Shown: positions 27,826-35,454 of the stretch, piece after piece
Numbering within the stretch: position 1 is the stretch's first letter
How the letters are laid out: every line of letters begins with the position of its first letter
From: BOG-908 sp963751795
GTDB taxonomy: Bacteria > Pseudomonadota > Alphaproteobacteria > Acetobacterales > Acetobacteraceae
Assembly (NCBI GenBank): GCA_963751795.1
Contig: CAVVVI010000002.1
Span: 62,001 to 126,000, forward strand
DNA: 64,000 nucleotides
Reading direction: 5' to 3'
The notes under the pieces: generated by a model
What the model was told of the DNA's origin: nothing
The model's input: the letters and a program-made list of their open reading frames with translations, nothing else
The model's database searches: none
Program-made: the position numbers and the translations under genes

Positions 27826-27869
27826 GTGTCCCCGGCGGGATTCGAACCCACGGCCCCAGGATTAGGAAT
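27826..27869 (-). repeat. Proximal attachment-site repeat within tRNA-Arg
   Basis: Exact 44 bp match to 2082-2125. It forms the 3' part of the intact tRNA-Arg gene, so insertion restored a full tRNA and left the old 3' end at the far side of the island. Confidence 0.93.
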
Positions 27870-27900
27870 CCTGTGCTCTATCCTGCTGAGCTACGGAGAC
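27827..27900 (-). tRNA. tRNA-Arg (anticodon CCU)
   Basis: A 74-base tRNA on the minus strand. The acceptor stem GTCTCCG pairs with CGGGGAC, the D stem is GCTC/GAGC, the anticodon stem CAGGA/TCCTG encloses loop TTCCTAA with anticodon CCT, the T arm is GTGGG-TTCGAAT-CCCGC, and the discriminator is A. CCA is not encoded. The 3' part doubles as the island attachment site. tRNA-Arg(CCU) genes are frequent integration targets. Confidence 0.97.
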
Positions 27901-28014
27901 GCCGGTTCTGCATAGCCGAAGCCGATCGCCGCGTCAGCATCCGGGTGGTGCGGCCCGTGCATCCGGGCGCGCCAGCCCCATGTGGCGCACGAGACCACGA
28001 CGAGAAGGCCAAGC

Positions 28015-29037
28015 ATGACCGATTCCGCGGCGCTGCATCGCGCCATCCTGACCCTGGACAGCCATATCGACATTCCCTGGCCGCATGCGCAGGACCCGTT
28101 CGGGCCCACCCAGCGCCACGTGGACCTGCCAAAGATGCAGGCCGGCGGGCTCGATGCCGGTTGCTTTGTGGCCTTCGTGCCGCAGAGCGCGCGCACGCCG
28201 GCGCAGACCGACGAGGCCTGGGCGCGTGCGGTGGCCATGCTGGAGACGATCCGCGGCATGGGCGCCACCCGGCTCGGCCTGACGGCCCGGGTGTGCAGCA
28301 CGGCCGATGCTATCGAGGCGGCGCATGCCGACGGCGTGCTGGCCGTGGTGCCGGCCGTCGAGAACGGGCATGCGATCGGCGAGGATCTGGGCCGGCTGGC
28401 ACAGCTCCGCACGCTGGGCGTGGCCTACATCACGCTCACCCATAACGGCCACAACCTGCTGGCCGACAGCGCCAATCCGCGGCGCGACCTGGGCGATGCC
28501 GAAACGCTGCATGGCGGCCTCTCGCCGCTGGGCCACGCGGCGGTGGCCGAGATGAACCGGCTGGGCATCGTGGTCGATGTCTCTCACCTCTCGCGCCAAT
28601 CCATGCTGCAGGCGGTCCAGCACTCACGCAGCCCGGTTGTGGCCACCCATTCCTGCGCGGCCGCCCTCTGCCCGCATCCGCGCAACCTGGACGACATGCA
28701 GCTCGACGCGCTGCGCGACACCGAGGGGCTGATCCAGATCACCGCCATGCCGCCCTTTCTGCGGGCCAAAGGCCGGGCGGACGACACGAAGGTCGCCGAT
28801 TTCTGCGACCATATCGATTACGTGGTGCGCCGCATCGGGCTGGCGCATTGCGGCATCAGCTCGGATTTCGACGGCGGCGGCGCCATCCGCGGCTGGGAAG
28901 ATGCGAGCCAGAGCGGCAACATCACCGCCGAACTGGTCAGCCGGGGCTACGGCCACAGCGAGATCGCTGCCCTGTGGGGCGGCAACTTCCTGCGCGTGCT
29001 GCGCGCCGCCGAGGCTGTGGCGGCGCAGCCTGGCTAG
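28015..29037 (+). CDS. M19-family (renal) dipeptidase
   Basis: A 340-residue zinc dipeptidase that hydrolyses dipeptides, often including D-amino acids at the C-terminal side. Metal-binding features appear in order: LDSHIDIPW (H-x-D) near 17-25, VENGHAIG with the bridging Glu, VDVSHLS, ATHSCAA and SSDFDGGG with the late Asp. Length matches the family. Start ATG at 28015; a longer frame from 27982 has no better ribosome site. It is the first core gene beyond the island and divergent from the tRNA. Its stop overlaps the convergent small gene at 29034 by 4 bases. Confidence 0.92.
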   Translation: MTDSAALHRAILTLDSHIDIPWPHAQDPFGPTQRHVDLPKMQAGGLDAGCFVAFVPQSARTPAQTDEAWARAVAMLETIRGMGATRLGLTARVCSTADAIEAAHADGVLAVVPAVENGHAIGEDLGRLAQLRTLGVAYITLTHNGHNLLADSANPRRDLGDAETLHGGLSPLGHAAVAEMNRLGIVVDVSHLSRQSMLQAVQHSRSPVVATHSCAAALCPHPRNLDDMQLDALRDTEGLIQITAMPPFLRAKGRADDTKVADFCDHIDYVVRRIGLAHCGISSDFDGGGAIRGWEDASQSGNITAELVSRGYGHSEIAALWGGNFLRVLRAAEAVAAQPG

Positions 29038-29240
29038 AAGCGGATCGTTTCCGACTGCACGGCAAAGCTGCAGGCCGCGCGCTGGCGCAGTGCGTTGAGC
29101 GTGGCGCCCACCGCATCCTGCAGCTGCTCGAGCAGCAGGCTAGCCTGGTCGATGTCGAGTTCGGAGATGATGGTGCGGTCCGCCGTATCGTGGATCAGGA
29201 CGACCCGGTCGGACATGGTGCGTGCTTGCAGGGTGCTCAT
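29034..29240 (-). CDS. Small hypothetical protein, about 68 residues
   Basis: A 68-residue protein from an ATG at 29238-29240, beginning MSTLQARTMSDRVVLIHDTA and containing SELDIDQASLLLEQLQDAVG, a clean helical pattern. Not a known family to me. The longer frame to 29492 covers part of the opposite DUF427 gene and is rejected. It converges on the dipeptidase gene with a 4-base overlap and is divergent from the DUF427 gene across 100 bases. Confidence 0.6.
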   Translation of the reverse strand: MSTLQARTMSDRVVLIHDTADRTIISELDIDQASLLLEQLQDAVGATLNALRQRAACSFAVQSETIRF

Positions 29241-29340
29241 GTCCACACTCTCCGGTATCGCCGCCGTTGGGCGCCACGAAATTGTGATCGCCAGCGCAGA
29301 GTAGCGCGGCAAGTGTGGCCAAATTGCAAAGATTGCGAAG

Positions 29341-29817
29341 GTGAAACGTATGGTCGCGAGAAACGTCGCTGATTTCCCACGCCCACCGGCTGTCGAGCAG
29401 GTGGAAGCGCGCGTGCAGGTTGTGCTCGGCGGCATCGTCATCGCCGAAACCCGGCACGCCTGGCGCGTGCTTGAGACGACGCACCCGCCCACCTACTATC
29501 TGCCGCAAGCCGATTTCCTGCCCGGTACGCTCAGCCTGCGTGCGCGGACCAGCTTCTGTGAGTGGAAAGGCGCGGCACGCTACCTCAGCGTTTCGGCCGG
29601 CGGCCGAGTCGAGCACGATGCGGGCTGGACCTATCCGGACCCCAGCCCGGCCTACGCGATGCTGCGCGATCACGTGGCGCTCTATGCCGGCCGCATGGAT
29701 GCGTGCCTGGTGGGCGAGGAGCGCGTGACGCCGCAGCCGGGCGGCTTCTATGGCGGCTGGATCACCGCCGAGTTCGTGGGCCCGTTCAAGGGCGCACCCG
29801 GCACCGAGTTCTGGTAG
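29341..29817 (+). CDS. DUF427 domain protein
   Basis: A 158-residue protein of the DUF427 family, small beta-barrel proteins of unknown function. Family features are YYLPQADFLPGTL, TSFCEWKGAARYLSV, a WTYPDPSPAY segment and the C-terminal FYGGWITAEFVGPFKG. The start is a GTG at 29341 or the ATG 9 bases later (29350). The gene is complete and not obviously in an operon. Confidence 0.88.
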   Translation: MKRMVARNVADFPRPPAVEQVEARVQVVLGGIVIAETRHAWRVLETTHPPTYYLPQADFLPGTLSLRARTSFCEWKGAARYLSVSAGGRVEHDAGWTYPDPSPAYAMLRDHVALYAGRMDACLVGEERVTPQPGGFYGGWITAEFVGPFKGAPGTEFW

Positions 29818-29829
29818 ACGGACCGCGCC

Positions 29830-31140
29830 CTAGCCGGGTGCGGGGAACGCCACCACGCCTGCATGGCCTTGCCCATCCACCGCGCGCACGCCGAACAGCC
29901 AGCTATCCTTGGAGAACGGCACGGTCACCGAGGTGGCGGCGTGCACGTCGGTCACGCTGGTCCAGTCCGGCTCCGTCGTCAGCCGCCGCACCACCTCGTA
30001 GCGCGCGGCGCCGGCTACCGGGCTCCAGGAGAGCGTCGTGTCGTTGGTGAGCGCGCGCGTGGCGATGGTGGCGTGGGTGGGGCGGCCCGGGCCCTGCGCG
30101 AGGGCGGCCAGCACGGCGACGTTGTAGCGCGTGACGCGGGCCAGATAGTCGAAATCCATGAACCGCTGCAGATCACCATACTGCACGCCGCCTTCGACGC
30201 GCACGTTCTGGTGCTGGTGGGCGAAGGTCTCCACCGGCTCGGTGAAGCGCAAGGCGGCGAACCCCACCTTGTTGAAGGATTCGTGGTCGCCGCCGCGCAG
30301 GAAGCGGTCGGCGCGGAAGATGAGCTGGCCGTCCAGCCCCGGCACGTAGGCATTGCCCACGCCATGCGCGAAGCGCGCCAGCTCGCGCGACGGCGAGTCG
30401 CTCTCGTTGCCGAGCACATCGACGCGGACCGGATCGGCGCCGGCCGGCAGCGCCTCGGAGAAGATGCGCAGCGTGCCGGGCTGCCTGCCATCCGCGCCGG
30501 CCGAAGCGCCGACGATGTCGTTGTTGAGGTCGCCTTGCACGTCCACGCCGGCGGCGCGCAGCGCCTGCGCGTGGTGGGCGGAGCCGAGCAGGCCCTGCTC
30601 CTCGGCATCGTACACGGCGAAGATGATGGTGGCGCGCGGGTGGGTGGGGGCCAGTATGCGGGCGGCTTCCAGCACGGCAGCAGTGCCCGAGCCGTTATCG
30701 TCGGCCCCCGGTGCATCGGCCACACCGTCGGCATTGTCGGAATTGCGGGAATCGTAGTGGCTGCTGATGACGTAGGTGCGCCCCTCCGCCTCCTCGCCGC
30801 GCAGCGTGGCGATCACGCTGGAGATCTCCACATCACGCGGGATGCGCTTGCCGTCGGCGTGCTGGGTGTAGCTGTCGAGCGCCACGCTCATGCGGCCGCC
30901 CGTGGACGCAGCGATCGCGCCGAACTGGGCTGCCAGCCAGGCCCGCGCGGCGAACACGCCGCGGCCGGGCGGTGCGTGTTCCGAGAAGGTGTTGCGCGTG
31001 CCGAAGCCCACGAGCTGCGTGTCGGTAGCGCGCAGCCGGTCTGGCGAGACCTGCGCCAGCAGGCTGGCGATCGCCGGATCCGGCGTCGGCGCGGCAGCGC
31101 CTAGCAGGCAGGCTGCCAAGGGGAGCAGGAGGAGGCGCAT
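29830..31140 (-). CDS. M28-family metallopeptidase, exported
   Basis: A 436-residue secreted aminopeptidase-like protein. The N-terminus MRLLLLPLAACLLGAAAP is a signal peptide, possibly lipoprotein-like because of the LLGA box after Cys. The M28 dizinc centre is visible: SSHYDSRN (His, Asp), PGADDNGSGTAA (bridging Asp) and DAEEQGLLGS (Glu pair). The last 90 or so residues resemble a fibronectin-III-like beta domain (WSPVAGAARYEVVRR). The start at 31138-31140 follows the signal peptide; the extended frame to 31230 only translates the hairpin repeat downstream of ahcY. Likely acts on peptides in the periplasm. Confidence 0.9.
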   Translation of the reverse strand: MRLLLLPLAACLLGAAAPTPDPAIASLLAQVSPDRLRATDTQLVGFGTRNTFSEHAPPGRGVFAARAWLAAQFGAIAASTGGRMSVALDSYTQHADGKRIPRDVEISSVIATLRGEEAEGRTYVISSHYDSRNSDNADGVADAPGADDNGSGTAAVLEAARILAPTHPRATIIFAVYDAEEQGLLGSAHHAQALRAAGVDVQGDLNNDIVGASAGADGRQPGTLRIFSEALPAGADPVRVDVLGNESDSPSRELARFAHGVGNAYVPGLDGQLIFRADRFLRGGDHESFNKVGFAALRFTEPVETFAHQHQNVRVEGGVQYGDLQRFMDFDYLARVTRYNVAVLAALAQGPGRPTHATIATRALTNDTTLSWSPVAGAARYEVVRRLTTEPDWTSVTDVHAATSVTVPFSKDSWLFGVRAVDGQGHAGVVAFPAPG

Positions 31141-31174
31141 GGGACGGACTCCGGCAGGCGGGCGCGAAAGAAGG

Positions 31175-31288
31175 CCAGGGGCTCTGCCCCTGGACCCCGT
31201 TGGGGTTTGAAACCCCAAACCCCCAATCATTCTAAGTCAAGGATTTCAAAGGCTCGCCTTTGATGGGGTCAAGGGGCAAAGCCCCTTG
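31175..31288. repeat. Four-hairpin element: two divergent copies of a repeat in inverted orientation
   Basis: Hairpins at 31175-31193 (CCAGGGGC/GCCCCTGG), 31200-31218 (TTGGGGTT/AACCCCAA), 31247-31262 (CAAAGGC/GCCTTTG) and 31270-31288 (CAAGGGGC/GCCCCTTG). The outer pair are variants of the same unit in opposite orientation, each with GACCCC on the inner side. It lies just 3' of ahcY and upstream of the M28 gene, so it can act as terminator, and resembles repetitive palindromic units common in this family of bacteria. Confidence 0.8.
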
Positions 31289-31314
31289 CCTTGCGACGCT
31301 CCTATCCGGTCGCC

Positions 31315-32631
31315 TTAGTAACGATACAGATCGTGCTTGAACGGCCCGTTCACGCCCGGCAGGTCCAGATACTCCGCCTGCTTGGGCGACAGCTTGGTCA
31401 GCTTGGCGCCCACCTTGGCCAGATGCAGCGCCGCCACCTTCTCGTCGAGGTGCTTGGGCAGCGTGTACACCTTGTTCTTCTCGTATTGCCCCGGCTTGGC
31501 TTGCCACAGCTCCAGCTGAGCCAGCACCTGGTTGGTGAAGCTGGCCGACATCACGAAGCTCGGGTGCCCGGTGGCGTTGCCCAGGTTCACCAGGCGGCCC
31601 TCGCTCAGCACGATCAGCCGCTTGCCGTCCGGGAACACCACCTCGTCTACCTGCGGCTTGACGTTCTCCCAGCGGTAGTTGCGCAGGCTCTCGATCTGGA
31701 TCTCGCTGTCGAAATGGCCGATGTTGCACACGATGGCGCGGTGCTTCATGGCGCGCATGTGGTCCGCCGTGATCACGTCCACGTTGCCGGTGGCGGTCAC
31801 GAAGATGTCGCCGCGCGGGGCGGCGTCGTCCATGGTGTCCACCTCGTAGCCTTCCATCGCCGCCTGCAGCGCGCAGATCGGATCGATCTCGGTCACCACC
31901 ACGCGGCAGCCGGCGTTGCGCAGGCTGGCCGCCGAGCCCTTGCCCACGTCACCGAAGCCGGCCACGACGGCGATCTTGCCGGCCATCATCACGTCGGTGC
32001 CGCGGCGGATGCCGTCCACCAGGCTCTCGCGGCAGCCGTACAGATTGTCGAACTTGGACTTGGTCACGCTGTCGTTCACGTTGATCGCCGGGGTCAGCAG
32101 CTTGCCGGCCTTCACCATCTCCCACAGGCGATGCACGCCGGTGGTGGTCTCCTCGGAGATGCCGCGCACGTCGGCGAGCAGCTCGGGGTAGCTGTTGTGC
32201 ATGAGCAGCGTCAGGTCGCCGCCGTCATCGAGGATCATGTTCGGCGTCCAGCCACCCGGGCCGCGCACCGTCTGCTCGATGCACCAGTTGAACTCGTCTT
32301 CCGACAGGCCCTTCCAGGCGAAAACCGGCACCCCGGCTGCCGCCACGGCGGCGGCCGCATGGTCCTGCGTGGAGAAGATGTTGCAGGAGGACCAGCGCAC
32401 GGTGGCGCCCAGCGCGGTCAGCGTCTCGATCAGCACGGCGGTCTGGATCGTCATGTGAAGGCAGCCGGCGATGCGCGCGCCGGCCAGCGGCTTGGTCGCG
32501 CCATATTCCTCGCGCAGCGCCATTAGCCCGGGCATCTCGTCCTCGGCCATCGAGATCTCCTTGCGGCCCCATTCGGCCAGGGAGAAGTCGCGGACCTTGA
32601 AGTCCTCGGTCGCCACGTTGGTATCCGGCAT
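31315..32631 (-). CDS. ahcY: Adenosylhomocysteinase
   Basis: A 438-residue NAD-dependent S-adenosylhomocysteine hydrolase that converts SAH to homocysteine and adenosine, keeping methylation running. Family features are DYxxAxWGRKEI-type N-terminus (SLAEWGRKEISMAEDEMPGL), CLHMTIQTA, the NAD-binding GFGDVGKGSA and the C-terminal FKHDLYRY. Length is that of the bacterial short form with the usual insert. The start at 32629-32631 reads MPDTNVATEDFKVRD and matches other alphaproteobacterial AhcY. No SAH riboswitch fold is apparent in the 86 bases upstream. The four-hairpin repeat follows. Confidence 0.98.
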   Translation of the reverse strand: MPDTNVATEDFKVRDFSLAEWGRKEISMAEDEMPGLMALREEYGATKPLAGARIAGCLHMTIQTAVLIETLTALGATVRWSSCNIFSTQDHAAAAVAAAGVPVFAWKGLSEDEFNWCIEQTVRGPGGWTPNMILDDGGDLTLLMHNSYPELLADVRGISEETTTGVHRLWEMVKAGKLLTPAINVNDSVTKSKFDNLYGCRESLVDGIRRGTDVMMAGKIAVVAGFGDVGKGSAASLRNAGCRVVVTEIDPICALQAAMEGYEVDTMDDAAPRGDIFVTATGNVDVITADHMRAMKHRAIVCNIGHFDSEIQIESLRNYRWENVKPQVDEVVFPDGKRLIVLSEGRLVNLGNATGHPSFVMSASFTNQVLAQLELWQAKPGQYEKNKVYTLPKHLDEKVAALHLAKVGAKLTKLSPKQAEYLDLPGVNGPFKHDLYRY

Positions 32632-32717
32632 GTCTGTGTGCTCCTGCGCTTGGCTCCTATGAGCAAACGAGGCGCGCGATTGCAAGCATTGCCGGGCCGG
32701 GAGCTGGCCTGGCCCGG

Positions 32718-34283
32718 CTAGCCCTTGTGCGGCACCGGCAGCGGCACGTAGCGGATGCCGTCAGTGCCCTGCACCAGCAGCAGCACCGATTTCTTGCTGC
32801 CGCTGCGCGCCTCGTCCAGCTTGCGGCGCATGTCCGCCGGGCTCTCCACCGGGCTCTGCGCCACCTGCACCACCACGTCGCCCGCCTTCAGGCCGAATCC
32901 GGCCGCGGTGCCGTCCGGCGCCACATCGGTGATCACGATGCCCTTCTGCTGCGCGTCGATCTTGTAGCGCTGCCGGGTGGCATCGGTCAGCGGCGCCACC
33001 TTCATGCCAAAGCCGGCAAACTCGACCGATGGATTGGCGGCCGGCTTATGCGGGGTGTCGCCGGCACTGGCCGCCTTGTCGTCGGCCGGCATCTCGGCCA
33101 CCGTCACCTGCACCGTCAACCGCTTGCCGGCGCGGAAGATGTCCACCGGCACCTGCTTGTCGATCGGCGTCTCGGAGACGACGCGCGGCAGCGTCTTGCT
33201 CTCCTTGAGCGGCTGGTTGTTGAAGCTCAGGATCACGTCGCCGTTCTGCAGATGGGCGTGGTCCGCCGGGCCGTCATGGCTGACGCCGGCCACCAGCGCG
33301 CCCTGCCCGCCGCCGCCGGGCTGATGCAGGCCCAGGCTGTCGGCGATGTCGGGCGTCACCTGCTGGATGCGCACGCCGAGCCAGCCGCGGCGGGCATGGC
33401 CGTAGCGCCGCAGCTGATCGACCACGTTGCGCGCCTCATCGGACGGGATGGAGAAGCCCACGCCCACCGAGCCGCCGGATTCCGAGTAGATGGCCGTGTT
33501 GATGCCGATCACCTCGCCGGCCATGTTGAATAGCGGGCCGCCGGAATTGCCCTTGTTGATGGCCGCATCGGTCTGGATGAAGTCGTCATACGGGCCCTGC
33601 TGGATATCGCGGCCGCGCGCACTGACGATGCCGGCCGTCACCGAGCCGCCCAATCCGAACGGGTTGCCGATGGCCAGCACCCAGTCGCCGACGCGGCTGG
33701 CATCGCTGTCGCCGAACGGCACGGTCGGCAGCGTGTGGTCGGGGTGCACCTGCAGCACGGCCAGGTCGTTGCGGTCGTCGTGGCCGATCAGCGTCGCCTT
33801 CAGCGTGGTGTTGTCCTGCAGGATGACGCTGATCTCGTCGGCACCTTCGATAACGTGGTTGTTGGTGACGATGATGCCCGAGCCGTCGATGATGAAGCCC
33901 GAGCCCAGCGATTGCAGCCGGTGCGGGTGGCCGCCATGCGGCGAGGGCGCCTGGTCGGGCGCGCCATCGGGCGCGTCCTCGCCCGGGTCGCCATTCTCCT
34001 CGCCGCCGGGCGGCGGGCCGCCATGGCCGCGCCCGTGGCGGTCCATGAAATCCTTGAAGAACTGCTCGAACGGCGAGCCGGGCGGGAACACCGGCATCTC
34101 CGGTCCCTTGTCGCTCGCCGCCGTCTGCACGTTCTGGGTGGAGCTGATGTTGACCACCGCCGGCAGCAGCCGCTCGGCCAGATCGGCGAAGCTGTCGGGC
34201 GCGCCGTGCGCCCGGGCACTCAGCGGCAGCCCCGCCGACAGGCCGAGAGCGGTGGCAAGGGCCAGGGTGAAATGAGGGCGCAT
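32718..34283 (-). CDS. degP: Deg/HtrA-family periplasmic serine protease (Do type)
   Basis: A 521-residue envelope protease and chaperone. It has a signal peptide ending near ARAHG, a protease domain with the catalytic triad His in NNHVIEG (near 143), Asp in HDDRNDLAVLQ (near 170) and Ser in NKGNSGGPLF (near 246), and two PDZ domains. A low-complexity insert rich in Gly, Asp and Pro (near 90-120) precedes the protease core. It probably degrades misfolded periplasmic proteins. It lies 86 bases upstream of ahcY on the same strand but is unrelated in function. Could equally be named mucD or degQ. Confidence 0.93.
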   Translation of the reverse strand: MRPHFTLALATALGLSAGLPLSARAHGAPDSFADLAERLLPAVVNISSTQNVQTAASDKGPEMPVFPPGSPFEQFFKDFMDRHGRGHGGPPPGGEENGDPGEDAPDGAPDQAPSPHGGHPHRLQSLGSGFIIDGSGIIVTNNHVIEGADEISVILQDNTTLKATLIGHDDRNDLAVLQVHPDHTLPTVPFGDSDASRVGDWVLAIGNPFGLGGSVTAGIVSARGRDIQQGPYDDFIQTDAAINKGNSGGPLFNMAGEVIGINTAIYSESGGSVGVGFSIPSDEARNVVDQLRRYGHARRGWLGVRIQQVTPDIADSLGLHQPGGGGQGALVAGVSHDGPADHAHLQNGDVILSFNNQPLKESKTLPRVVSETPIDKQVPVDIFRAGKRLTVQVTVAEMPADDKAASAGDTPHKPAANPSVEFAGFGMKVAPLTDATRQRYKIDAQQKGIVITDVAPDGTAAGFGLKAGDVVVQVAQSPVESPADMRRKLDEARSGSKKSVLLLVQGTDGIRYVPLPVPHKG

Positions 34284-34400
34284 GACGACGGGAGTCCTTC
34301 TGACCAGCCAGTGTGGGGCCGGCCTGCTTGAACGAGCAAGTGGCCCTTCCGGCGGGCAAGAAAACCCCGGCGCGCTTACCGCCCCGGCCAGCGCGGCCGA

Positions 34401-35282
34401 TCAGGAAGCCGGCGCGCCCAAAGCGTGAACCACGGCCGTACTGCTCCTGGCGAACACCGCATCCGGCACGAAAAAATCGGCGACCAGCGGGGCGACCGGA
34501 TCGGTGCTGTAGACGCCCAGGTCGGTCACGCCCTCGGCCAGCAGCACCTCTTCGTCGATGAAGAACTGGCCGGTGCAAGCGCGCGCGTCGCGGCACAGGA
34601 TGGCGTGCGCCGCGTCGGCCATGATCTCCGGCCGGCGGCTGCTCTGGGCCATGGCGTCGCCGCCCAGCACGTTGCGTACCGCCGCGGTATCGATCGCCGT
34701 CAGCGGCCACAGCGCGTTCACCGCGATGCCGTCGGGCGCGAACTCGGCGGCCATGCCCAGCGTGCACAGGCTCATGCCGTATTTGGCGATGCTGTAGGCC
34801 ACGTGGGGGCCGAACCATTTCGGCTGCAGATCCAGCGGCGGCGACAGCGTCAGGATATGCGGGTTGGCCGCGCGGCGGAGATGCGGGATGGCCGCCCGGC
34901 TGACCATGAAGGTGCCGCGCGTGTTGATCGCCTGCATCAGATCGTAGCGCTTCATGTCGGTGGCCAGCGTGCCCGTCAGCGCGATCGCGCTGGCATTGTT
35001 GACCACGATGTCGATGCCGCCGAACGCCGCCACGGTGGCCGTAATGGCCGCGTCCACCTGGTCTTCGAAACGGATGTCGCACAGGATCGGCAGCGCGGCA
35101 CCGCCTGCGGCGCGGATCGCCTAGGCCGCGGTGTGGATGGTCCCGGGCAGCTTGGGGTTGGGCGCCCCGGTTTTCGCGGCGATCGCCACGTTGGCGCCGT
35201 CTCGCGCGGCCCGCTCGGCGATAGCCAGGCCGATGCCGCGGGATCCGCCGCTGATGAACAGCGTCTTGCCGGCCAGGCTCAT
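34401..35282 (-). pseudogene. SDR-family oxidoreductase (HSDL2-like), split by an amber codon
   Basis: A short-chain dehydrogenase of 293 codons beginning MSLAGKTLFISGGSRGIGLA, with NAD(P)-binding glycine motif, NNASA, and the YSIAK active-site pair. The frame is interrupted by TAG at 35121-35123, where relatives usually have Glu (TAA before, then AIRAAGG). A G to T change from GAG would explain it. The C-terminal part alone (from about 35057) lacks the cofactor site, so without readthrough the protein is inactive. Either a real pseudogene or a base-call error; the surrounding reading frame is otherwise intact on both sides. Confidence 0.85.
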
Positions 35283-35454
35283 GATGGGCTCCCCACTATG
35301 CTGCCGCACGCTCGCGCCGGCCGCCGCCAATGGCAAGCCGGCCGGCCGCGTGCGGCGCCGGGGCCGGTTTTTTCGGCAGACCCGCCTGCCTCACCTTGCG
35401 CCGCGCCGCCTTGGATGGTCAGACGGCGCTCACACCCGAAGGGCAGCGCGCTAC

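Larger units (their letters stand above)
2082..27869. mobile_element. Integrated genomic island at tRNA-Arg(CCU), 25.8 kb
   Basis: The island is bounded by exact 44 bp direct repeats at 2082-2125 and 27826-27869 that correspond to the 3' part of a tRNA-Arg gene. Inside are a tyrosine integrase, an AlpA-like HTH protein, an SF3 primase-helicase, a Rep-like protein, ParA with a ribbon-helix-helix partner, an IS3 remnant and several defence-like modules. Outside are the atp operon on the left and an M19 dipeptidase gene on the right, both ordinary core genes. The integrase is central (14952-16124) rather than beside an end, which is unusual and may mean the island is composite, with cargo added on both sides of an original core. 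Confidence 0.9.

Noticed and set aside
32632..32717. SAH riboswitch upstream of ahcY
   Set aside because: The short spacer lacks the conserved SAH riboswitch core and pairing.
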